Shown one piece after another: positions 7,845 through 16,622 of a DNA stretch of 38,782 bases (position 1 is its first letter; the number at the start of each line of letters is the position of its first letter). The stretch covers positions 1 through 38,782 of the forward strand of contig NZ_QPJT01000036.1 of NCBI RefSeq assembly GCF_003337415.1, written 5' to 3'. A program made the translations under genes and the position numbers. Source of the DNA: Anaerobacterium chartisolvens. Its GTDB lineage: Bacteria; Bacillota; Clostridia; Acetivibrionales; DSM-27016. The notes under the pieces were generated by a model. It was given only the letters and a program-made list of their open reading frames with translations, had not been told where the DNA came from and searched no databases.

Positions 7845-8822
7845 ATGGATGATTTTATACAAGCTCCGGGGAGCATAGCAGGTACAAATGAAATACGTCT
7901 GGCAATGCTGGGAATGGTGGATGGCAACGGACATCCCTATTCGTGGAGTGCTATGTTTAACGGCTTTAACCGTGAGGAGATGTCAAAATGCCCTTATGGG
8001 GCAATCCCTGAATACCTTGAAAAGGAACCCCCGGAAACGCTTAGGATAAAGGGGGCAAGTGTGACGCATATATGGACGGATGACCCTGAGGATGCCGTAA
8101 AGGTGTCTAAGGCAGCCCTTATACCTAATGTGGTTCAAAGTCCGAAGGATGTTATAGGTAAGGTGGATGCCGTTATAATTGCCACAGATAAGGGAAATGA
8201 GCATGTAGAAAGGTGCAGGCCCTTTGTGGAGGCAGGGCTTCCAATATTTGTGGATAAGCCTCTGGCCGACAATATAGAGGATTTAAGAGTGTTCAGCAAT
8301 TGGGTAAGGAACGGAGCTAAAATAATGTCTTCAAGCTGCATGCGGTATTGCAAGGAGTTTATGCCCTACAGGAGGTCTGTAAATAATCTGGGTAAGCTTT
8401 GCTACGCCAGCATAAGCACCTGCAAGACATGGGAGAGATACGGAATTCATGCTGTGGAGTCAATATACCCTATAATGGGGCCGGGATTTATTTCTGTGAG
8501 GAATACAGGTTCGGCTGACAGGAATATCGTGCATTTAAAGCACTCCTCAGGAGCCGACGTTAATGTTGTAGCTATAAATAACATGTACGGCGCATTTGGA
8601 GTTATGGAGCTTTTAGGTACGGCAGGCTATGTTCAGACGGCTCTTTCCGATACCTTTTATTCGTTTAAAGCACAGCTTGAGGCCTTTATAAAGTATTTAA
8701 CAACGGGAATAAGGCCCTTTCCTTTTTCTGAAACCGAGGAACTTATGAAAATAATAATTGCGGGAATTGCCAGCCGGGAGCAGGAGGGGCGTGAAATAGC
8801 GCTGGATGAAATAAAAATCTGA
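7845..8822 (+). CDS. Gfo/Idh/MocA-family oxidoreductase
   Basis: A 325-residue NAD(P)-dependent sugar dehydrogenase-like protein, first gene of operon A. The Rossmann part holds VDAVIIATDKGNEHVE, then FVDKPLADN, the family's 'EKP' motif in DKP form (its lysine is catalytic). A His in ERYGIHAVESIYPIMG lies where family members place the catalytic histidine. The N-terminal glycine motif is unusual: LAMLGMVDGNGHPYSW replaces the usual GxGxxG, as in family members with a divergent nucleotide loop. ATG 7845 is preferred over an in-frame GTG at 7836 because GAGGTG lies six bases upstream of it. The likely role is oxidation or reduction of a hydroxyl of the imported sugar. Confidence 0.82.
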   Translation: MDDFIQAPGSIAGTNEIRLAMLGMVDGNGHPYSWSAMFNGFNREEMSKCPYGAIPEYLEKEPPETLRIKGASVTHIWTDDPEDAVKVSKAALIPNVVQSPKDVIGKVDAVIIATDKGNEHVERCRPFVEAGLPIFVDKPLADNIEDLRVFSNWVRNGAKIMSSSCMRYCKEFMPYRRSVNNLGKLCYASISTCKTWERYGIHAVESIYPIMGPGFISVRNTGSADRNIVHLKHSSGADVNVVAINNMYGAFGVMELLGTAGYVQTALSDTFYSFKAQLEAFIKYLTTGIRPFPFSETEELMKIIIAGIASREQEGREIALDEIKI

Positions 8823-8855
8823 CGGCAGGTGTTGCTTATTTAAGGAGGGATATTA

Positions 8856-9662
8856 GTGGATATGAGGCCTGGCAGGGTGCTTGGCAAGCTTAGAAGGGGA
8901 GAGGTTGTAAGCTGCTTTAAGGTGAATCTTTCAGATTCCAGAGTGGTTGAAATTGCTGCAATGATGGGCTTTGACTGTGTATGGACCGATATGGAGCATG
9001 TTCCTAACTGCATTTCTCAGGTGGAAAAGCAGGTTCTGGCAGCAAAGGCGTATAACACCGATGTTATGGTGAGGGTTTCAAGAGGAAGCTACAGTGACTA
9101 TATAAGACCTCTTGAGCTGGATGCTTCGGGAATAATGGTTCCCCATATAATGAGCCTTCAGGATGCCCGTAATGTAGTCGAAATGACGAGATTTCATCCT
9201 ATAGGGCGAAGGCCGGTGGACGGGGGAAATGCCGATGCAAAATACTGTAATGTGGGGCTTTGCGATTATATAAGCCAGGCAAACCGCGAGAGATTTGTCG
9301 CAATTCAGATAGAAGACCCTGAGCCTCTTGAAGAGCTGGAGGAAATAGCGTGCCTTGAGGGTATAGACATGCTGTTTTTCGGCCCCGGGGACTTCAGCCA
9401 GGGCATAGGCAAGCCGGGGCAGCTTGACAGCCCTGAGGTTATAGCGGCGAGAAGAAGAGTTGCGGCGGTTGCGGCGGCGCATGGCAAATTTGCGGGAACA
9501 GTCGGTTCTGTTGCTAACAGGTGTGAACTGATTTCCGAGGGTTACCGCTTTATAAGTATCGGTGCGGATGTGGTAGGACTGGCGGAGTATTGCGGAGGGG
9601 TGGCAAAAGAATTTTCAGGGCACGCAGGGTGTGATGTAAAAAGTATCTATTCAGACAGATAG
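8856..9662 (+). CDS. HpcH/HpaI-family class II aldolase
   Basis: 268 residues related to 2-keto-3-deoxy-L-rhamnonate and 2-dehydro-3-deoxyglucarate aldolases, which split 2-keto-3-deoxy acids into pyruvate and an aldehyde. Visible family marks are WTDMEH (catalytic His), VMVRV (Arg), GIMVPHI, QIED (metal Glu) and FFGPGDFSQGIGKPG (metal Asp). All metal and catalytic positions appear intact. The GTG start is seven bases after GGAGGG; the ATG two codons later is too far. This gene implies that the pathway passes through a keto-deoxy acid or releases pyruvate. It is 33 bp from its upstream neighbour and clearly in the same operon. Confidence 0.85.
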   Translation: MDMRPGRVLGKLRRGEVVSCFKVNLSDSRVVEIAAMMGFDCVWTDMEHVPNCISQVEKQVLAAKAYNTDVMVRVSRGSYSDYIRPLELDASGIMVPHIMSLQDARNVVEMTRFHPIGRRPVDGGNADAKYCNVGLCDYISQANRERFVAIQIEDPEPLEELEEIACLEGIDMLFFGPGDFSQGIGKPGQLDSPEVIAARRRVAAVAAAHGKFAGTVGSVANRCELISEGYRFISIGADVVGLAEYCGGVAKEFSGHAGCDVKSIYSDR

Positions 9663-9679
9663 ATTTTATGGAGGTAATA

Positions 9680-10462
9680 ATGAGTATAATGGATTGTTTT
9701 TCTCTTAAGGGCAAGGTCGCGCTTATGACGGGAGGCGCAGGGCTGTATGGTACACAGATTGTTTCGGCGCTTGCGCAGGCAGGGGCGACAACATATATTG
9801 CGTCCCGTAACATAGAGCAGTTGGAAATTACCGCAAGGTCGCAAAGGGAAGAGGGCTATGAGGTTTTTGCACTCCGTCTGGATCAGGGGGACGAGAAGTC
9901 TATATACCAATTAAGGGATGAAATTCTTCGCAGGGAGCAGAGAGTGGATATTCTTGTAAACAATGCCGTGCTGCGTACAATGTCGGGATGGCAGGATGAT
10001 GCCGAGAACTTTGCAAAAAGTATGCAGATAAATGCCACGGGCGTTTTTATGATTACAAGAGCGTTCGGAGACATAATGGCGCAAAACGGAGGGGGCTCAA
10101 TTGTTAATGTAGGCTCAATACAGGGAATGATCGGGCCTGATGCAAGCCTGTACAGGGATGTGGGCTTTACAGGGTATATACCCGACTACTTTTTCCACAA
10201 GGGAGGAATGATTAACTTTACCAGGTTTACCGCCAGCTATTACGGGCCTCACAATGTCAGGTGCAACTGCATAAGCCCGGGAGGGCTTAAGACAGAGAAA
10301 ACGCATGAGGAGTTTGTACGCAGATACAGTGAAAGAACATTTTTGGGAAGGATGGGTAATAACACCGATTTGATGGGAATAATAGTGTTTCTGGCATCCG
10401 ATGCATCGCTTTATATAACGGGAGCCAATATTCCTGTTGACGGGGGCTATACGGCAAAATAA
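9680..10462 (+). CDS. Short-chain dehydrogenase/reductase
   Basis: A 260-residue classical SDR with the cofactor glycine motif in TGGAGLYG form, NNAV in place of NNAG, catalytic Ser in VNVGSIQG and Tyr/Lys in YFFHK (YxxxK). The C-terminal NIPVDGGYTAK is typical. ATG 9680 has GGAGG five bases upstream; the upstream in-frame ATG (9668) overlaps that site. A 16-residue insertion-like segment (PDASLYRDVGFTGYIPD) precedes the catalytic Tyr, and the second SDR of the island has a comparable one (PDPGIYGSSGQNNPVN). The two SDRs probably act on related substrates. Confidence 0.87.
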   Translation: MSIMDCFSLKGKVALMTGGAGLYGTQIVSALAQAGATTYIASRNIEQLEITARSQREEGYEVFALRLDQGDEKSIYQLRDEILRREQRVDILVNNAVLRTMSGWQDDAENFAKSMQINATGVFMITRAFGDIMAQNGGGSIVNVGSIQGMIGPDASLYRDVGFTGYIPDYFFHKGGMINFTRFTASYYGPHNVRCNCISPGGLKTEKTHEEFVRRYSERTFLGRMGNNTDLMGIIVFLASDASLYITGANIPVDGGYTAK

Positions 10463-10496
10463 ATCCTTGGTATATGTGAGAGGGGGGTGAAGTATT

Positions 10497-11687
10497 TTGA
10501 GTACGCTGCTTATAAAAAATGCTTCTGTGGTTTTACAGGACAGACTGCTTTTAAAGCATTGGGTGCTGTGTGAGAATAATGTGATAGCGCTTATAGGCAA
10601 TGAAGCTGATTTTGACGGCATAACAGCCGATGAAGAGGTTGATGCCGGTGAAAATTATATAGCTCCGGGATTCATTGACATGCATATACACGGAACATGT
10701 AATTACCTTGTAGACAAGGGGAAAAGCCAAGTTGAGGAGCTTTCCGGCATACTTCCCCGCTTTGGTGTCACAGGCTTTTTGCCTACGGTGTGCCCTTTGA
10801 ATTCCGACGATGAGGATGTCGGGTTTATAAGCTCACTGTCAAAAGCAAAGTCTATTGGGGCAGCTATTTTAGGAATTTTTTTTGAAGGGCATTTTCTGTC
10901 GCTGACGGGTGCAATACCTGTTATTCCAAAGGGAGGGGACAGGGTACGGCGGGTAAAAGGGCTTGTTGAGGCGGCAAAGCCATATAAAGCCATTTTTTCA
11001 ATATCGCCGGAGCTGGAAGGAATGGAGGAGCTGGTTCCCTATATGGCAATGGACAACACTCCCGTTTTTATAACTCATACAGCCGCCAGCGCGATGCAAA
11101 CGGAAAAAGCAATAGGGCTTGGGGCGTGCCATGCCACTCATTTCTACGACGTATTCCCGTATCAGGGGGAAAAGGAGCCGGGGGTGCGGGGGTGCGGGGC
11201 TGTGGAGGCCGTGATGGCTCATCCTCATGTAAGCGTTGACTTTATTCTTGACGGCGAGCATGTCGACCCAATAGCTGTAAAGATGGCATTAGCATGTAAG
11301 GGCAGCGACAAGGTGTGCCTCATTACAGACGCAAATATGAGCGCGGGGCTTCCACCGGGGATATATGAGGGAGCTCTCGGTCTTGAGGTAGAAATGCTTT
11401 ATGAAGGAGGGCCGGCCAGATGCACCGATAAATGCAAATACCCTGGAAGCCTTGCATGTAGTGGGCTAACAATGAACCTTGCGGTGAAAAATGCCGTCCG
11501 GCTTTTAGGAGCCAGCATACCTCTGGCAGTTAAAATGGCATCCTATAACCCGGCGCGCGTGTTGGGGATACATAACCGCAAGGGCGCTGTTGCAGAAGGG
11601 TATGATGCGGATCTGGTAATGCTGGACAAAGAATTGAATGTTGTAAAATGCTGGGTGGGGGGCCAATGCAGGTATACCGTATCATAA
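10497..11687 (+). CDS. NagA-like N-acetylglucosamine-6-phosphate deacetylase family protein
   Basis: A 396-residue amidohydrolase of the NagA branch. It shows the metal-site HxH (H63, H65 in DMHIHG), FEGHF with the metal-binding Glu, the two metal histidines in THTAAS and ATHFYD, LDGEHV, and the catalytic Asp in ITDAN. The C-terminal GAVAEGYDADLVMLD closes the small beta domain. All catalytic positions known from NagA are retained, so N-deacylation of an amino sugar is likely. No GlcNAc kinase or PTS gene is nearby, so the substrate need not be GlcNAc-6-phosphate. The start is TTG, seven bases after GGGGGTGA. Confidence 0.85.
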   Translation: MSTLLIKNASVVLQDRLLLKHWVLCENNVIALIGNEADFDGITADEEVDAGENYIAPGFIDMHIHGTCNYLVDKGKSQVEELSGILPRFGVTGFLPTVCPLNSDDEDVGFISSLSKAKSIGAAILGIFFEGHFLSLTGAIPVIPKGGDRVRRVKGLVEAAKPYKAIFSISPELEGMEELVPYMAMDNTPVFITHTAASAMQTEKAIGLGACHATHFYDVFPYQGEKEPGVRGCGAVEAVMAHPHVSVDFILDGEHVDPIAVKMALACKGSDKVCLITDANMSAGLPPGIYEGALGLEVEMLYEGGPARCTDKCKYPGSLACSGLTMNLAVKNAVRLLGASIPLAVKMASYNPARVLGIHNRKGAVAEGYDADLVMLDKELNVVKCWVGGQCRYTVS

Positions 11688-11714
11688 TTTATATAATATA
11701 AGGAGGAAAAGAGA

Positions 11715-12650
11715 ATGGAAGCATTTAAATTTACGCCGTCGAAGTGGGTGCCGTTTCGTGATACAGGGGTTTTGGAAAGGGTAAGGAATATAGAGAGGAA
11801 GGACATAGAGAAGCACCCCAACCCTGATTTTAAAATAAGGGTTATCCCTGACGATGAGCTGGAGCTGATATGGATGACCGATATGTTTGCAAGGATCAAG
11901 CAGTCGGATGATGAGGACAAAAGGGTGGTGCTTATTCTGCCAAATCCTGCGCCTACCTACAAAAAGCTTGCGTATCTTATAAATAAGTTCAGGGTAAATT
12001 GCAGGAATGTGTATACCTTTAATATGGATGAGTGGGCGGATGAAAACGGAAACGTAGCGCCCGAATCGTATCCTCAGGGGTTTAAGAACGCCACTATGCG
12101 TTTTTTATACAGCCAGATTGACCCCGATCTGAGGCCGGACATAAATCAAATCCAGGGGCCGACTACTGAAAATATAAAGGATTACAGCAAAATGATAGCC
12201 GATATGGGTGAGGCCGATGCCTGCTACAGCGGGCCGGGGTGGACAGGGCACTGTGCCTTTATTGACCCCGATATACCCGAGTTTTCCTCACAGTCGCTTG
12301 AGGAATGGAAGAGCATGGGCGCGAGGATAGTGACGTTGAATCCTTTTACAATAGCACAGAATTCGCTGCATGGAAGCTTTGGAATGAGCGGAGATATGGC
12401 TGCCGTGCCTCCTAGGGCGGCTACCATAGGGCCAAGGGATTTGCTTGCCGCAAAGTTCAGGATGGAAATGCACGGACTTACTACGGCAGGAACCTTTGTA
12501 TCCTGGCAGAGAATGATTTCCAAGCTGGTGCTTCACGGTGATGTTACTCCTCAGGTTCCTTCATCCATATTGCAGACCGTTGACACCGATGTCTATGTAA
12601 CCGAGACAATAGCGGCAAGGGTAGAGCCTATGTGGAATGTGCAGTATTAA
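11715..12650 (+). CDS. NagB-like glucosamine-6-phosphate deaminase/6-phosphogluconolactonase family protein
   Basis: 311 residues, longer than typical NagB (about 266), with extra N-terminal and C-terminal sequence. The fold is recognisable from YTFNMDEWADENGN (containing the Asp equivalent to E. coli D72), GPGWTGHCAFIDP (phosphate and active-site loop) and IVTLNPFTIAQNS. Within that loop the E. coli triad D141-H143-E148 reads T177-H179-D184, so the Asp is lost and the Glu is conservatively replaced. The protein may therefore isomerise or deaminate a different amino sugar, or a non-phosphorylated one. It follows the NagA-like gene by 27 bp with AAGGAGG upstream, and the order deacetylase-deaminase mimics nagA-nagB. 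Confidence 0.8.
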   Translation: MEAFKFTPSKWVPFRDTGVLERVRNIERKDIEKHPNPDFKIRVIPDDELELIWMTDMFARIKQSDDEDKRVVLILPNPAPTYKKLAYLINKFRVNCRNVYTFNMDEWADENGNVAPESYPQGFKNATMRFLYSQIDPDLRPDINQIQGPTTENIKDYSKMIADMGEADACYSGPGWTGHCAFIDPDIPEFSSQSLEEWKSMGARIVTLNPFTIAQNSLHGSFGMSGDMAAVPPRAATIGPRDLLAAKFRMEMHGLTTAGTFVSWQRMISKLVLHGDVTPQVPSSILQTVDTDVYVTETIAARVEPMWNVQY

Positions 12651-12655
12651 GGGTG

Positions 12656-12692
12656 TGGGGAATGGGATGCCACTCAGCATTCCTGTGCCCCG
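12656..12692. other. Stem-loop after operon A
   Basis: GGAATG (12659-12664) pairs with CATTCC (12678-12683), with weaker G-rich/C-rich pairing outside. No T run follows, so it may protect the 3' end or be a REP-like remnant rather than a classical terminator. Confidence 0.35.
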
Positions 12693-12810
12693 CGGTCTAT
12701 GGTAATATGGTTATTTGTGTATTATAATATATATTGGAATTGATTTTTTAATTGTTCGGTATTTAAGGTGACCACATTACTTAAAAAACAAAGATACTCG
12801 GGGTGAAGGA

Positions 12811-13869
12811 ATGGCCAAGTTTGTAACTATAGGCAAATCAAAGCAGTTTTATGATTTTCTTAAAAATGAAATACTGTCGGGTGAGTACAAGGCGGACGAC
12901 AAATTTCCTTCAATAAGGGATTTGTCGGCTCAGCACGGAATAAGCAGTATTACTGTAAATTCAGTGATATCCAACCTTGTAAATGAGGGGCTGCTGTATG
13001 TAGAGCAGGGAAGAGGGACATTTGTAGCTGACAGAAGGCAGGGAAGCAGTAAGGGAAGAAGGATGATAGGGGTAATGTTCTTTGACTTCAGCATGGAAAA
13101 CAATGTTGAGGCGGGGATGTTTAACGCAATAAATGAGGGGCTTGCAGAAGGGTATTACGTTATACCCTATAATTTCTATAATAAGCTGGATTTGTTCTAT
13201 AAGGGCTTAAAAGGGCTAACCGAGCTGGGTGTGGACGGAATGATCCTTGTTCCTCCCGCTTCTGAGGATTATGATCCCGACATGGTTAAGCAAATTGTGG
13301 GGGAGGATATTCCAATGGTTTTTATAAACAGGAAGATTCCTTCCATTAAGGCCGATTTTTTCACTATGGATTTTGAAGCGGCAGATTATAAGGCGACAAA
13401 GCATTTGCTGCAGATGGGAAGAAAGAGCATAGCGCTTATAAAGTCGGACAGCCCCAGTCATTCGCGTCTTATGTGCAATGGATATGAAAGGGCATATAGA
13501 GAGGCGGGGCTTGACTTCAGTGACAAATGGCTTATAGAATGGCATAGAGGTATGAATGTTGCGGAGGAGGCGCTTAGGGGGATTTTAAGCAGCATAGACG
13601 GACTGGTGGGCAGTGACGTCATTATTTACAGGCTTAGAAAGGTTCTCTATGAAAGCGGTAAAAGCATACCTGAGGATATAGCGATAGTGGGGATAAACGA
13701 TACGGTATATTCGCGGTTTATGCGGCCTTCCCTTACCTCTGTCCCTTTTCCTTCGCATGAAATAGGCACTGCTGCAATAAAGGCTATTATAAGCAGGCTG
13801 GAGATGGGCAGATCCGAGGATATAAGCAGGATTTTTGAAACTGAAATAATAAGCAGGGGAAGCGCATAG
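12811..13869 (+). CDS. GntR-type DNA-binding / LacI-type ligand-binding transcriptional repressor
   Basis: 352 residues. Residues 8-75 form a GntR winged helix (FYDFLKNEILSGEYKADDKFPSIRDLSAQHGISSITVNSVISNLVNEGLLY, then QGRGTFVAD). Residues about 85-345 form a periplasmic-binding-protein-like sensor of LacI type (GVMFFDF, VDGMILVPP, DIPMVFINR, DIAIVGINDT, TSVPFP). This AraR-like architecture is typical of sugar-responsive repressors that leave DNA on binding the inducer. The gene lies between operons A and B, which share the GTGTATAA(G/C)ACAC dyad. ATG follows GGGGTGAAGGA. Confidence 0.88.
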   Translation: MAKFVTIGKSKQFYDFLKNEILSGEYKADDKFPSIRDLSAQHGISSITVNSVISNLVNEGLLYVEQGRGTFVADRRQGSSKGRRMIGVMFFDFSMENNVEAGMFNAINEGLAEGYYVIPYNFYNKLDLFYKGLKGLTELGVDGMILVPPASEDYDPDMVKQIVGEDIPMVFINRKIPSIKADFFTMDFEAADYKATKHLLQMGRKSIALIKSDSPSHSRLMCNGYERAYREAGLDFSDKWLIEWHRGMNVAEEALRGILSSIDGLVGSDVIIYRLRKVLYESGKSIPEDIAIVGINDTVYSRFMRPSLTSVPFPSHEIGTAAIKAIISRLEMGRSEDISRIFETEIISRGSA

Positions 13870-13901
13870 GCTGTTACCTGTGACAAAGGTATGTCTTTAC
13901 C

Positions 13902-13918
13902 TGTGTGTATAACACACA
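13902..13918. promoter_or_regulatory. Candidate repressor operator O2
   Basis: TGTGTG and CACACA form a perfect 6-bp dyad around TATAA. Its core GTGTATAACACAC (13905-13917) differs from O1 at one base of 13. It lies 39 bp upstream of operon B and its centre could double as a -10 (TATAAC). An additional dyad TACCT-N7-AGGTA lies just upstream at about 13875-13891. Confidence 0.65.
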
Positions 13919-13956
13919 TAGACACTTGTATTGGCATTGCCGGGAGGAGGAATTAA

Positions 13957-14904
13957 ATGAGGTATTCAAATATAAGCGGGTTTAATATATCAAAGTTTAC
14001 ACTGGGGACTGTGCAGATGGGAATGAATTATGGGATAGCTAACAGCACGGGAAAGCCCGGCAGGGAAAAGAGCATGGAAATACTCCGGGCTGCCGTGGCA
14101 GGAGGGATAAACTCCTTTGATACCGCGATGCAGTATGGAGACTCCGAGGAGGTTTTAGGAGAGTTTTTTGCCTCTGACTTGTGTAAATTGAGCAGTCCGA
14201 TAATCACTACCAAGTTTAAGCTTTCCGGCGACGGCCCTGCCTCTGCGCCGGAGATTGAAAGACAGATTTACGGATATGTCGAAAAGTCTCTTGAGAGGCT
14301 GAATATTAGCTGTGTACCCATATATATGATACATAACGCGCACGACATAATAAGGCACGGAGCGTCTGTTTCCAATGCATTTAAAAGGCTGCTTGACGAG
14401 GGCATGATAAAAAAGGCCGCCGTATCGGTATATACATGTGAGGAGGCCGCCGAAATGCTTAAATATGATGTTTATGAGGCCATTCAGATACCCATAAATA
14501 TTTTTGACAGAAGCCTTATGGACAGCGGTGTGGTAGCGGAGCTGCACAAGCGCGGGAAAATAATTTTTGCAAGGAGCATATTCCTTCAAGGGCTGTTTCT
14601 TATAAAGCCGGATATGCTTAAAGGGAATCTTAAGGATGCGGCGGAGCCATTACAAAGGCTTTCTGCGCTGGCCGACAGTGAAGGGATGAGCATTGCCCAG
14701 CTCGCTCTGTCATACGTACGGGATATTGATGAAATAACCAGCCTTGTAATAGGTGTGGATACTGCCGCCCAGCTCTCTGAAAATATGAGTATGATGGAGG
14801 GCTCGGCAATTTCGGAAAAAGCCCGCAGTGAAGTACAGAAAGCCTTTTGCGGTATTCCAAGGCATGTTTGTAATCCGTCAATGTGGTCAAAACAGGAGGC
14901 TTAG
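13957..14904 (+). CDS. Aldo/keto reductase
   Basis: 315 residues with the NAD(P)H-dependent aldo/keto reductase barrel and its full catalytic tetrad: D55 and Y60 in FDTAMQYGDSE, K86 in TTKFKL and H126 in YMIHN. The N-terminus (FTLGTVQMGMNYGIAN) matches the subgroup often found in nonulosonate and polysaccharide gene sets. Its first-gene position in operon B, behind operator O2, and the adjacent SDR suggest that a carbonyl intermediate is reduced. ATG has GGGAGGAGG upstream. Confidence 0.85.
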   Translation: MRYSNISGFNISKFTLGTVQMGMNYGIANSTGKPGREKSMEILRAAVAGGINSFDTAMQYGDSEEVLGEFFASDLCKLSSPIITTKFKLSGDGPASAPEIERQIYGYVEKSLERLNISCVPIYMIHNAHDIIRHGASVSNAFKRLLDEGMIKKAAVSVYTCEEAAEMLKYDVYEAIQIPINIFDRSLMDSGVVAELHKRGKIIFARSIFLQGLFLIKPDMLKGNLKDAAEPLQRLSALADSEGMSIAQLALSYVRDIDEITSLVIGVDTAAQLSENMSMMEGSAISEKARSEVQKAFCGIPRHVCNPSMWSKQEA

Positions 14905-14911
14905 AGCAGAT

Positions 14912-15703
14912 ATGAAAAATTTATTTTCGCTGGACGGAAAGGTTATAGTTGTCACAGGGGGAGCGGGCTACCTTGGCTCAGCAATGGTTAAGGGGCTTGT
15001 GGAGTTTGGCGCGTGCGTAATGATTGCCGATATGAATATAAAAAGTCATGAAGAGCTTGTCGGCAGCGAAGGCTGCGGTGACAGATTATGCAGCATACTC
15101 TGTGATGTCTCAAGCACTGCTTCAATAAGAGAAATGCTGCAAGAAACATTTGAGAAATGGGGAAGGATAGACGTGCTTATAAACTGCGCGACATACGGAG
15201 CGGGGTATGGATCGGCGGCAGGGCTTTGGGACATGTCCGACGCCGACTGGCAAAAGGGACTGGATGGAGCTGTAGGCACCGCCTTCAGATGCACAAGAGA
15301 GGTTATGAAATATTTCGATAAAAATTCCGGCGGGAATATTATAAATTTCGGGTCCATGTACGGAATGGTGTCTCCCGACCCCGGCATATACGGCTCAAGC
15401 GGGCAGAACAATCCTGTGAATTACGGGGCGGGCAAGGCTGCTGTTCTGCAGATGACAAGGTATTGCGCCGCACATATGGCAAGCAGAAACATAAGAGTAA
15501 ACAGTGTTACTCCGGGACCGTTTCCAAATGTCGGCGGATCTGTACCGGGAGAATTTCTGGATAAATTAAGCAGCAAGACAATCCTCGGAAGAGTGGGGAG
15601 GCCGGAGGAGATTGTGGGGGCTGTTGTGTTTTTGGCTTCCGATGCCTCAAGCTTTATGACGGGATCAAATATTGTTGTGGACGGCGGATGGACGGCATGG
15701 TAG
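14912..15703 (+). CDS. Short-chain dehydrogenase/reductase
   Basis: 263 residues: TGGAGYLG cofactor motif, catalytic Ser in INFGSMYG, YGAGK (YxxxK), and C-terminal GSNIVVDGGWTAW. The start is ATG 14912, with AGGAGG 12 bases upstream inside the end of the previous gene. A longer in-frame extension to 14828 would overlap the aldo/keto reductase by 77 bases and is unlikely. The overall plan resembles the SDR of operon A, so the two operons probably supply two steps, or opposite stereochemistry, of one pathway. Confidence 0.87.
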   Translation: MKNLFSLDGKVIVVTGGAGYLGSAMVKGLVEFGACVMIADMNIKSHEELVGSEGCGDRLCSILCDVSSTASIREMLQETFEKWGRIDVLINCATYGAGYGSAAGLWDMSDADWQKGLDGAVGTAFRCTREVMKYFDKNSGGNIINFGSMYGMVSPDPGIYGSSGQNNPVNYGAGKAAVLQMTRYCAAHMASRNIRVNSVTPGPFPNVGGSVPGEFLDKLSSKTILGRVGRPEEIVGAVVFLASDASSFMTGSNIVVDGGWTAW

Positions 15704-15739
15704 CCGATAAATAATGTTTATTTTAAGGAGACGATATCA

Positions 15740-16606
15740 ATGAAAGCAGGATTTTACCCGGCATTGGGAACCCCGGTTGACGAAATGGGCAATTTTATTT
15801 CCGAAAGCTTTAAAAGGCAGATTGAGGATCAGATTTCACAAGGTGCGGCGGGGCTGCTGGTAATGGGCTCCATGGGGATTGAGCCGTATATCAGGCAATC
15901 TGAGTACAGCAAGATCGCCGCCTCGGCGGTAGAAGCGGCCGCGGGAAGGTGCCCTGTACTGGTGGGCGTCATGGACAATTCCATTTCAAGGGTTAACGAC
16001 AGAATAGCTTTGCTGAAAGGGCTTAAAATCGACGGGGTAGTAGCAACTACACCCTTTTACTATTTGTCGGGACAGGAGGAGCTTAAGGGGTTTTTCGAAA
16101 AGATAGCGCTTTCGTCGCCATATCCGCTATACCTCTATGATTTGCCGGCAGTCACCAAAACAAAAATTTCTGCCGACACGGCAAGGTACTTGATGAAGCT
16201 TGATAATATAAAGGGAATAAAGACGGGAGATTTGGTTCTGGCAAGAGAGCTTATGAGATGCCAAGAAAAAAGAGAGGATTTCAGTGTGATATTCAGCGGC
16301 CTTGATGTGTTTGACGCCGCCTATTCATATGGAATAAAAATGAACCTTGACGGAATGTTCAGCTGCACTCCCGCTGCCGCAGGCAAGATGTACCGGTGTC
16401 TGGAAAAGGGCGATATGGAGCAGGCGGCAAAGCATTTGGACAGCATACTTGCTCTGAGGAATTGCATGGCTGAGGTGGGAATATTTTCGGGCTTCACATA
16501 TGCAATGAACATTCTGGGCTATGAGGGAATTTTTTCTCCGGATTATATGTACAGATACGACGAGAGCAATTTTGATAAGGTGCGGAAGTGCATGTCAAAA
16601 TTATAG
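15740..16606 (+). CDS. DapA/NanA-family lyase (dihydrodipicolinate synthase/N-acetylneuraminate lyase superfamily)
   Basis: A 288-residue class I aldolase barrel. The Schiff-base lysine is K161 (GIKTGD) and the proton-relay tyrosine is Y133 (LYLYDLP), at exactly the residue numbers of E. coli DapA. The substrate loop reads GSMGIEPYI rather than GTTGE (DapA) or GSTGE (NanA), so neither classical substrate is assured. Genuine lysine synthesis is unlikely in this context; cleavage of a 2-keto-3-deoxy sugar acid to pyruvate fits better. With the HpaI-type enzyme of operon A, the island has two unrelated pyruvate aldolases. Confidence 0.83.
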   Translation: MKAGFYPALGTPVDEMGNFISESFKRQIEDQISQGAAGLLVMGSMGIEPYIRQSEYSKIAASAVEAAAGRCPVLVGVMDNSISRVNDRIALLKGLKIDGVVATTPFYYLSGQEELKGFFEKIALSSPYPLYLYDLPAVTKTKISADTARYLMKLDNIKGIKTGDLVLARELMRCQEKREDFSVIFSGLDVFDAAYSYGIKMNLDGMFSCTPAAAGKMYRCLEKGDMEQAAKHLDSILALRNCMAEVGIFSGFTYAMNILGYEGIFSPDYMYRYDESNFDKVRKCMSKL

Positions 16607-16622
16607 AATAAGGGGGATTTAT

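Noticed and set aside
14828-14911. 28-residue N-terminal extension of the second SDR
   Set aside because: It lies within the preceding aldo/keto reductase gene; a normal SDR N-terminus begins at ATG 14912 behind AGGAGG.
15740-16606. Lysine-pathway dapA
   Set aside because: The catalytic Lys and Tyr fit, but the substrate loop differs and the operon is carbohydrate-related, so the gene symbol was not used.
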